Positions 21,471 to 28,201 of a stretch of DNA of 29,550 nucleotides are shown in pieces. Both the position numbers and the translations under genes were made by a program. The notes beneath the pieces are model-generated. The model made no database searches, was not told the origin of the DNA, and saw only the letters and a list, made by a program, of their open reading frames with translations. Source of the stretch: DATLGD01 sp035540755 (GTDB lineage: Bacteria > Actinomycetota > Actinomycetes > Mycobacteriales > SCTD01); NCBI GenBank assembly GCA_035540755.1, contig DATLGD010000228.1:1-29550 (forward strand), written 5' to 3'. Each line of letters begins with the position of its first letter. Position 1 is the stretch's first letter.

Positions 21471-23621
21471 TCAGGCGTAGACGCCCGACGTGTCGCTCAG
21501 CGCGTCGGTCAGCAGGGACACCAGCGCCTCGAGCTGCACGTCGGCCGAGGACGTGACCTCCTCGTCACTGCCGTCCAGCGCCCGGGCGGCGAGGCCGGCC
21601 TTGTCGTCGATCAGCTCGGCGATCCGCGCGTCGAGGGTCTGCGCGGCGATGATGCGCCAGGCGGTGACCGGCTGGTCCTGACCGATCCGGTGCACGCGGT
21701 CGATCGCCTGGGTCTGCTCCGCGTCGGTCCAGGACAGCTCGGCGAGCACGACGTTCGACGACACCTGCAGGTTGAGGCCGACGCCGGCGGCCATCAGCGA
21801 GCAGACCGCGACCGCGACGTCCGGGTCGTTCGTGAAGGCGTCGATGGCCTGCTGCCGGTTGCGCGGCGTCTGGTCACCGCGGATCGACACGTAGCCCATG
21901 CCGCGCTGGGCGAAGGTCTGCTCGGCGGCGTCCATGACGTCGACGTGCTTGGCGAAGAAGACGACCTTCCCGACGCTGCGCGCGAGCTGCGCGGCGTAGT
22001 CGGCGGCGAGCACGGCCTTGGCCTGGCCGATCCGCCGCATCATGGTGAAGACGTTCTCCTCGGTCTTCTTCTCCTCGGTGTCCTGCCGCTCCCAGGCAGC
22101 GACGCGCCGGACCAGCTCGTGGTCGATGCCCACGTGCTCGACGCCGGGGTCGCGCGCCTCGAGCGCGCTGCGGTAGCGCTTGACCAGACGCCGGGCCAGC
22201 ACGCGCTCGGCGTCGCGGATGGACCGGCCGAGCGCCCCTTCCAGCTCGACCGGCAGGTCGGCGATGCGGCGGGCGGGGATGTCGGCGGCGACGTCGACCT
22301 TGCGGCGGCGCACGATGCCGAGGTCGATCACCGTGGCCCGAGCGGCCGGGTAGAAGTCGAAGTCGGCCGGAGTGAGCCCGTTCTCCTCGAGCGCGTGCAT
22401 GAGCTCGGGCCGTGGCTCGTCCTCGTCGATCCAGCCCAGGAACTCCCAGATCGCGAGGAAGTCCTCGATGTCGTTGATGAGCGGTGTGCCGGTGAGCGCC
22501 ATGAGCAGCGGCCGGACGGTGCGGGACCGGATCCGCGAGGACAGCTCCAGCACGTGCTGCGAGCGCTGCGAGGTCTTGTTCTTGATGAAGTGCGCCTCAT
22601 CGACGACCATGCCGCGGAACCCGAACGTGCCGAGCCAGCCCACGTGCCGGTCGAGCACCTCGTAGTTCACGACCACGACGTCGGAGAAGGCGTCGACGTC
22701 GTGCCCGTCGCCGTGCACGACGGTGGCGGAGCGGTTCGGGATCCACAGCCCCGCCTCCCGGGCCCAGTTCGTCTTGACGACGTTGGGCACCACCACGAGC
22801 AGGGGGTAGGCACCGGCGGCCTCGGCGGCCAGCAGGGCCTGCGCGGTCTTGCCGAGGCCCGGCTCGTCGGCCAGCAGGAACGTGCGGTGACCGCCGGCTG
22901 CCGCCGCCACGACCTGCGCCTGATGCGGCATGAGCTCGCGGTCGCCCGGCGCCTGCAGGGACGCGGGCTCGGGCAGGCGCATGCAGGAGGAGGCTCCGCC
23001 GGACGCGGTCTCGAACGCCCGCAGGAGCGGGCCCAGCAGCTCCCAGCTGGCCAGCAGGCGCGGCTTGGGTGCCGGCGCGGGGGCGGAGTAGTCCGGCTCC
23101 AGGAAGGGGTTGGCCAGCTGCCTCGACACGACGGACCGCGGCACCACCTGACGCTCGGCGCGGGGGGAGGAGGCCACAGCGGCGGGTCGCTCCGGAGCCG
23201 CCTCCTCGGCCGGCGGCTCGATCCCGGCGGCCAGGCGCATCTCCCGCAGCAGCGCGCGGGTGTCGTGCAGCAGCTCGGCGTCCTCGGTGAGCAGCGCGAG
23301 CAGCGAGCCGTCCCGGGCGGCGGTCCGGGCGAGGATCGTCGCGACGCCGTCGATGCGCTTCATCTGCTCGGCGCGCCGCGCCTCGCTCATGTCCTCGGCC
23401 TGGATCCGGCTGCGCTCCTCGCGCACCAGCAGCGCCACGGCCTGGAAGGTGCTGCGGGTGGACGGGCGTACCTTCGCGCGCTGCACGGCCAGCTCGACCT
23501 CGCGCACCGCCTTCGCGAGCACCGGCAGCATGCCCTCCTCGTCGCGCCCCCGGGTTCGCCTGCCCTGCTGCCGGCCGGCAGACGACGCGGGTCGGGAGGG
23601 ACGCCGGTCTCGTGTGGCCAC
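21471..23621 (-). CDS. SNF2-family DEAD/DEAH-like ATPase/helicase
   Basis: A 716-residue superfamily 2 DNA translocase. Motif Q/I is MPHQ and DEPGLGKTAQ (252-261), motif II is DEAH (341-344), motif III is ALTGTP (375-380), and motif VI is DRVHRIGQ (641-648), with motif V in AAGVGLNLQ. The order and the two RecA lobes with an inserted segment (about 390-560) are those of SNF2 remodellers. The first 220 residues are partly helical and Ala/Pro-rich, with no recognised domain; there is no nuclease, HNH or SWIM domain. The GTG at 23621 has AAGGAG 5 nt upstream. It stands alone, so a repair/replication-fork or general remodelling role is likelier than defence, but this is inference. Confidence 0.9.
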   Translation of the reverse strand: MATRDRRPSRPASSAGRQQGRRTRGRDEEGMLPVLAKAVREVELAVQRAKVRPSTRSTFQAVALLVREERSRIQAEDMSEARRAEQMKRIDGVATILARTAARDGSLLALLTEDAELLHDTRALLREMRLAAGIEPPAEEAAPERPAAVASSPRAERQVVPRSVVSRQLANPFLEPDYSAPAPAPKPRLLASWELLGPLLRAFETASGGASSCMRLPEPASLQAPGDRELMPHQAQVVAAAAGGHRTFLLADEPGLGKTAQALLAAEAAGAYPLLVVVPNVVKTNWAREAGLWIPNRSATVVHGDGHDVDAFSDVVVVNYEVLDRHVGWLGTFGFRGMVVDEAHFIKNKTSQRSQHVLELSSRIRSRTVRPLLMALTGTPLINDIEDFLAIWEFLGWIDEDEPRPELMHALEENGLTPADFDFYPAARATVIDLGIVRRRKVDVAADIPARRIADLPVELEGALGRSIRDAERVLARRLVKRYRSALEARDPGVEHVGIDHELVRRVAAWERQDTEEKKTEENVFTMMRRIGQAKAVLAADYAAQLARSVGKVVFFAKHVDVMDAAEQTFAQRGMGYVSIRGDQTPRNRQQAIDAFTNDPDVAVAVCSLMAAGVGLNLQVSSNVVLAELSWTDAEQTQAIDRVHRIGQDQPVTAWRIIAAQTLDARIAELIDDKAGLAARALDGSDEEVTSSADVQLEALVSLLTDALSDTSGVYA

Positions 23622-24182
23622 GCACTCTCCTTGAAGGTCCCGGTCCGCCGCCGGACCGCCTGCTTCCTCGCACCGCCCGAGCCGCCGCCGAGGCCGAGAA
23701 CCGGCCGCTTCGCGACGCGCAGGAAGCGGCCGATCGCGGCCCGGCCCGTCGCGGCGACGGGCGGACGGCGGTGGACCGGCCCGTCTGCCGTGCGCACGTC
23801 GTGCAGCCCGGCCGGCGGAGCGCGGGGCGCCTGGCGCGTTCGGTGGCGATTCCGTGACCGGTCGAGGCTGTTCCGCGGCCGGCCGCGTGCGCCCACCATA
23901 CGGGCTCGACGGCGCAGCGCGCCCGCCGGTGCCCTACCGGGCTGGTGCAGCCGACGCAGCCGTGCGGAACCGAGGCGGTCGGGCGGAGGCTGAGGTCCAG
24001 TACGGCTCGGCCGCAGCGGTGGCGTCCCGAGCCGGGTCACGTCCAGCCTCAGCCGCGCGCGGACCATCCGACGGTGTGTGTCGGTGCTGCGAAGCAGCGC
24101 GCTTATGGCCACGCGTCCCGGCGGACGGCGCTACCTTCCGTCGATCGGACGTGCGCCCGGCGCACTCGGTGGGGGAGAGCAG
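23622..24182. other. Non-coding divergent region between SNF2 and the exporter operon
   Basis: 561 bp without a convincing gene: the frames here give only Arg/Pro/Gly-rich shadow translations. It holds the SNF2 ribosome binding site at its left end. Near the right end are a 7-bp hairpin with a GAA loop (24084-24100) and a TACCTT -10-like hexamer (24132-24137), about 45 nt ahead of the adaptor ATG. No -35 hexamer at a suitable distance is apparent. Long for such a compact genome, so it may carry the regulation of both flanking units. Confidence 0.5.
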
Positions 24183-25202
24183 ATGGCCGTGCTGCGCGAC
24201 GTCGTGTTTCCGGGGCTCCGCCTCGTGGTCTGGACGGTCATCGCGATCGCCCTGTGCGTCCTGGCGTTCGGCAGCGGAGGCTCGGACGGTCCGGCGCCGG
24301 GGGATCCGCTGCAGCCGGTCGCCGGCATCGGCGACAGCACCGTGCCGGTGGAGCTCGGCGACATCGCGAGCGTCATCGAGCTGACCGGCACCGTGTCCGC
24401 GGATCCGGCCGCGACGGTGAAGTCGACGGCCGCAGGCGTGGTCACCCGGGTCCACCGCAAGGTGGGCGACCAGGTCGGACCGGCGACGCCGCTGGTCGAC
24501 GTCCGGGTCAGCGTCGAGACCAGTGGTGGGACGTCCGTCGGACCGGACGGCGTTCCGGTGGCCGCGCCACCGGTGACCCGCAGCCGGACGGTGACCGTTC
24601 CCGCGGGGAGCGAGGGCGTGCTCACGACCCTGTCGGTCCTCAAGGACCAGGAGGTCAGCGTCGGCGCCGACCTCGCGACGGTGTCGCCGGGGACGCTGTC
24701 GGTGTCCGCTCCGCTCACCCAGGACCAGCAGTTCCGGCTGCTGTCTCCACCGGCGACCGCGAGCGCCCAGGCGCGCGGCGGTCCGGCGCCGTTCGTCTGC
24801 GTCGACCTGACGACCGGAGCCGCCGCCGGGGCGCAGGTCGGGCCTGGCGGCGGGCCGCCGGTCGACCCGATGACCGGGCAGGTCCTGGAGCCGTCGACGG
24901 CGCAGGTCACCTGCCGGGTGCCGGCCGGGACCACGGTCTTCGCCGGGATGAGCGTCGAGCTCACGGTCGACACCGGTTCGGTGCAGCAGGTGCCCGTCGT
25001 CCCGGTGACGGCGGTCCTCGGCAGCGTCGCCGAGGGCACCGTGTGGGTCGTCGGCGACGACGGGACCTCGTCCGACCGCCCCGTCAAGCTCGGCCTGACC
25101 GACGGCGAGCGCATCCAGGTCACCGAGGGGCTCGCGGTCGGCGACCAGGTCCTGGAGTTCGCACCGGTCGACACCGCGGGTGCACGACCGGGTCCGGCAT
25201 GA
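24183..25202 (+). CDS. HlyD/MacA-type membrane-fusion (adaptor) protein of an ABC exporter
   Basis: A 339-residue protein with one N-terminal membrane anchor (residues 10-30) and an extracytoplasmic part. A lipoyl/barrel-sandwich half reads VIELTGTVSADPAATVKSTAAGVV and VHRKVGDQVG (about 60-98), with its second half in VPAGSEGVLTTLSVLKDQEVSVGADLATV. C-terminal beta domains follow (VVPVTAVLGSVAEGTVWVV; LGLTDGERIQVTEGLAVGDQVLEF), as in MacA-like adaptors. Two cysteines (FVCVDL and VTCRVP) flank a Gly/Pro loop and could form a disulphide. The ATG at 24183 has GGGGGAG upstream; the frame is open back to 24078. It overlaps the ATPase gene by 4 bp (ATGA). In a monoderm it would link the permease to the cell wall rather than an outer-membrane channel. 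Confidence 0.82.
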   Translation: MAVLRDVVFPGLRLVVWTVIAIALCVLAFGSGGSDGPAPGDPLQPVAGIGDSTVPVELGDIASVIELTGTVSADPAATVKSTAAGVVTRVHRKVGDQVGPATPLVDVRVSVETSGGTSVGPDGVPVAAPPVTRSRTVTVPAGSEGVLTTLSVLKDQEVSVGADLATVSPGTLSVSAPLTQDQQFRLLSPPATASAQARGGPAPFVCVDLTTGAAAGAQVGPGGGPPVDPMTGQVLEPSTAQVTCRVPAGTTVFAGMSVELTVDTGSVQQVPVVPVTAVLGSVAEGTVWVVGDDGTSSDRPVKLGLTDGERIQVTEGLAVGDQVLEFAPVDTAGARPGPA

Positions 25203-25963
25203 CCACGGCGTCGCCGCTGCTCCGGCTGGACGGCGTGAGCCGCTCGGTCCGCCTGCCGGACGACTCGGACCTCTCGATCCTCACCGACGTCACCCTCGAC
25301 GTCGCCGAGGGTGAGCACGTGGCCATCGTCGGTCGGTCCGGCTCCGGCAAGTCGACCCTGCTGAACATCCTCGGCCTGCTCGACACCCCGACCAGCGGCA
25401 GCTACACCATCGACGGCGCCGACGCCGCGTCCCTGTCGGCTCGGCGGCGGGGGCAGATGCGCGGCCGGACCTTCGGCTTCGTGTTCCAGCAGTTCAACCT
25501 GCTGCCCCGCCGGACCGCGACCGAGAACGTCGCCGCCCCGCTGATGTACGCGCGCGGCGCGGAGTTCTGGCAGCGGACCCGGCGGGCGCGCGCGGCCCTC
25601 GACCAGGTCGGCCTGGGGCACCGTGCGGAGACCCTGCCGGAGCGGCTGTCCGGCGGTGAGCAGCAGCGCGTCGCCATCGCGCGGGCGCTCGTGCGGTCGC
25701 CGCGCGTGCTGCTCGCCGACGAGCCCACCGGGTCGCTCGACGTCGACACAGGGGCTGCCGTGATGGACCTCCTCGAGGACGTCACGGCAGGCACCGGGTC
25801 GACCCTCGTCACCATCACGCACGACCTGTCCGTGGCCGCCCGCGCCGGGCGTCAGTTCCGGCTCGAGAAGGGGCGGCTCGAGCCGCTCTCGCCTGGCGAC
25901 CTGGAGCTCCTCACCGCGCACCGCGGCACCGCCGCGGCTCGGGCCGTCGGCGCGACCCGGTGA
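25199..25963 (+). CDS. ABC transporter ATPase, MacB/LolD-type
   Basis: A 254-residue nucleotide-binding domain. Walker A is GRSGSGKST (45-53), the Q-loop is FQQFNLLPRRTATENV (Q97-Q98), the signature is LSGGEQQR (150-157), Walker B is LLADEPT (171-177) and the switch histidine is H208. FNLLPRxTxxENV is typical of the MacB/LolD/FtsE group that drives mechanotransmission with FtsX-like permeases rather than translocating through a channel. ATG and GTG overlaps with the adaptor (ATGA) and permease (GTGA) show one translationally coupled operon. Confidence 0.93.
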   Translation: MTTASPLLRLDGVSRSVRLPDDSDLSILTDVTLDVAEGEHVAIVGRSGSGKSTLLNILGLLDTPTSGSYTIDGADAASLSARRRGQMRGRTFGFVFQQFNLLPRRTATENVAAPLMYARGAEFWQRTRRARAALDQVGLGHRAETLPERLSGGEQQRVAIARALVRSPRVLLADEPTGSLDVDTGAAVMDLLEDVTAGTGSTLVTITHDLSVAARAGRQFRLEKGRLEPLSPGDLELLTAHRGTAAARAVGATR

Positions 25964-27141
25964 CCCCTGTCGTCGGCGCGGTCCTCGAGGCATGGGGCGA
26001 GGTGCGCGTGCACCGCGCCCGCGTCGTCCTGTCGCTGGTCGGCGTGGTGCTCGCCGTCTTCGCGATGACGATCATCACCGCAGCGGGCGCCATCGCCCAG
26101 CAGGTGGTGCTCGAGTCCGGCGAGCGGTCCTCCGGGCGGTCCACCACGCTGAACGTCTACGCCTACGGCCAGGACGGCTTCGCCGACCCGGCACGGATCA
26201 CGGCGGCCTATGCCGACCTCGTCGACCGCTTCGGCGTCGAGTACTCCTCCACGGTCATGCAGACGGGCCTGCAGGCCGGTGCGCCCGAGACCGGCGAGTA
26301 CCTCGACGTGATGATGGTGGAGACCGACTACGGCGTCATCCACCGGATCGACCCCTTCGCCGGCCGCTGGCTGACCGACCAGGACCGGGACCGGCTGGCG
26401 CCGGCAGCCGTCGTCAACCGAACGCTGCTCGAGCGCACCGGCATGGCAGGGCGGCTGCCGCCGTTCGCGTTGCCGCTCGGGACGACCGGCACCTCGGTCA
26501 CCGTCGTCGGCGTGGTCGACCGGAACCCCTACTCCGGTCAGGCCTACGTGCTGGCCGAGACGGCCGAGCGGCTCGGCGCGCTGGTCCAGCCCGGCGGCGT
26601 CCCCGGCCTCGAGCTGTGGGTGCCCCCCGATCTGGCCGACCGGATCATCGCCGAGGTCCCGGCGGTGCTCGCCGCGCAGGGCCTCCAGGGAGAGGCCTCG
26701 CCCACCAGCGACCCGGGGCTGCCCGGGCTGATCAGCAAGGGCCGCTGGGCGGTGCGGGGCCTGTCGCTGTTCGCCCTCGCCCTGGGCACGATCGGCGTGC
26801 TGAACGTCGGCATCGTCACGGTGCGCCAGCGCATCCGCGAGATCGGCGTGCGCCGGGCGCTGGGCGCCTCCTCCGGGCGGGTCTTCGCCGCCGTGGTGCT
26901 CGAGAGCGTCTGCGCCACCGCGCTGGCCGGGCTCGTCGGGGTGGCCGCCGCCGTGGCGCTCGTCGTCAACCTCCCGCTGGAGAGCCTGCTGCGGGAGGCC
27001 GACATCACCGACGTCCCGGCCTTCCCGTTCTCCGCGGCTTTCGAGGCCTTCGTCGCCGCGGTCGCCGTGGGAGCACTGGCCGGGCTGGTGCCGGCCACGA
27101 TCGCGGTGCGCTCGAAGGTCATCGACGCGATTCGGTACTGA
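25960..27141 (+). CDS. FtsX/MacB-type ABC transporter permease
   Basis: A 393-residue permease with the MacB topology: TM1 at about 22-46, a large extracytoplasmic domain (50-262), then TM2 at about 265-287, TM3 at 307-337 and TM4 at 357-380. The characteristic cytoplasmic helix RQRIREIGVRRALGAS lies at 289-304 and couples to the ATPase. VVGVVDRNPYSG marks the MacB periplasmic core fold. With the adaptor and ATPase it forms a complete MacAB-like three-part exporter. Substrates of relatives include peptides, antibiotics and lipids; none is indicated here, and no precursor-peptide or synthetase gene is nearby. Confidence 0.9.
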   Translation: MTPVVGAVLEAWGEVRVHRARVVLSLVGVVLAVFAMTIITAAGAIAQQVVLESGERSSGRSTTLNVYAYGQDGFADPARITAAYADLVDRFGVEYSSTVMQTGLQAGAPETGEYLDVMMVETDYGVIHRIDPFAGRWLTDQDRDRLAPAAVVNRTLLERTGMAGRLPPFALPLGTTGTSVTVVGVVDRNPYSGQAYVLAETAERLGALVQPGGVPGLELWVPPDLADRIIAEVPAVLAAQGLQGEASPTSDPGLPGLISKGRWAVRGLSLFALALGTIGVLNVGIVTVRQRIREIGVRRALGASSGRVFAAVVLESVCATALAGLVGVAAAVALVVNLPLESLLREADITDVPAFPFSAAFEAFVAAVAVGALAGLVPATIAVRSKVIDAIRY

Positions 27142-27281
27142 CCGCGGCGCGGCTCGGCGGGGCCGTTGTCGAGGACAGCACGTGCAGCGGCGTGAGACGC
27201 TCCGGGGGCCGTCCGAGGGCGGCATGCACCGCGCGGGCAGCACCGGCGTCGCCGGAACCCCGTCGCTACAGGGAGCACCCG

Positions 27282-27407
27282 ATGAGCAAGGACAAGGGCG
27301 GCCGGGCCGCCAAGAAGCCCAAGGCCGCCAAGAACATCAAGGTCAGCGGCCAGACCCCTGCCCCCGGGGGCGGAGCGGTCAGCGCCACCACGTCGAAGGG
27401 CCGGTAG
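27282..27407 (+). CDS. Tiny lysine-rich protein, 41 residues
   Basis: An ATG reading frame with GGGAG 7 nt upstream. It encodes MSKDKGGRAAKKPKAAKNIK followed by a Gly/Pro/Ser/Thr-rich half. The first 20 residues hold eight Lys/Arg; the second half has one Lys and one Arg at its very end. No membrane segment, cysteine or known precursor-peptide signature is visible. It lies 140 bp after the exporter operon in the same direction. Similar short KKPK proteins occur as conserved hypotheticals in actinobacteria (recollection, not checked). I judge it real on the ribosome binding site and the skewed composition; function unknown. Confidence 0.55.
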   Translation: MSKDKGGRAAKKPKAAKNIKVSGQTPAPGGGAVSATTSKGR

Positions 27408-28179
27408 CGGCCCGCCGGTCCGGAGACGGGCGGCGACCCTCGGCCGAAAGCAGCACGACGGGACGAGCCGCGCCGGCCGGGACGCCATGGGCTGGCCTGG
27501 AGGGTCAGAGGCGCGCCTCGCCCGCATCGCCCGCGCCGACGCGGCGGCCAGCGCCATGCAGAGCGGCGCGTACAGCCCGCGGTCGTGCGGCGGAAGCGGG
27601 CGGAGGTGCTCCACGGCACCAGGACGTCGGTGCTGCCGGCGAGTCCGGCCCGCCGCGAGCCAGGAGCGTCCCGGTGAGTACGGGGAGCCCGAACCGTCGC
27701 ACCGGCGTCGGCCACCCTGTCCACCGCGGGCGTGCTGCGGTCGGCGGGGCAGCGCTCGCCAACCCGGGTGGTCCAGGACAGAGCGGTTCAGCGGGCGTGG
27801 CACGCCGTGCGCGATGAAGAATCCTTCCGCGGGTGCGCTGGGTCGGCCGTCCGCGAATTGTGCGCCGAGGCGCGGCCCTTGCCATGGCCTGTCGTGCCTG
27901 CCCCGAACGGGAGCGGGCCCCCGAGGAGACCGCTTCCTTCTTGCGCGCCCCATGGCAAGGTTCGCCTCCCTGACGATGAGGCTGAACGTGGCCCTGAACT
28001 GCAGGTTCTACCTCCGCGCCGTGACAGACGTAGGGGCCGCGGTAGGCGCTCGTGCGGAGGTCGATGGTGCGAATCCCGGCCAGCACGGCGCTTGAGGACG
28101 ACGGCTACCCAGGCGGCCGCACAGTGCCAGTAGCGGACGTCGACGAGCAGCGGCATGCACCCGTAGAACATCGCCCTCT
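27408..28179. other. Gene-poor region, possible decayed sequence
   Basis: About 770 bp in which no frame gives a recognisable protein. On the minus strand around 27,500-27,700, three frames each contain short membrane-protein-like pieces (RRFGLPVLTGTLLA; then STDVLVPW; then GLYAPLCMALAAASARAMRARR) in consistent order. That could be a frameshifted remnant, but this is weak. The right half (27,900-28,180) has less skewed third-position GC and no coding signal. No tRNA, terminal inverted repeat or transposase remnant was found. Confidence 0.45.
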
Positions 28180-28201
28180 TGACGCACGTCGACGTATGTC
28201 A
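28180..28201. repeat. 22-bp imperfect palindrome at the end of the HNH gene
   Basis: A perfect ACGTCGACGT core (10 bp) is flanked on each side by a 2-nt mismatch and then TGAC/GTCA arms; 18 of 22 positions are symmetric. The right arm contains the stop codon of the DUF222/HNH gene on the minus strand. There is no T-run. It could be a protein-binding site or a short terminator-like hairpin; no function is shown. Confidence 0.45.

Noticed and set aside
21471..23621. SNF2 gene as part of a phage-defence island
   Set aside because: Neighbours are a small membrane protein and an exporter; no methylase, nuclease or other defence genes are present.
27948..27975. Second T-loop-like sequence (caaggttcgcctccctg)
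   Set aside because: One stem mismatch, a loop lacking the conserved A, and no other tRNA arms.
28062..28085. tRNA T-arm-like sequence (gcgaatcccgg)
   Set aside because: The flanking bases do not form the 5-bp T stem, and no acceptor or anticodon arm can be drawn around it.
28180..28201. Palindrome as a dif or phage attachment site
   Set aside because: It does not resemble the dif consensus, and no integrase or flanking direct repeat is present.
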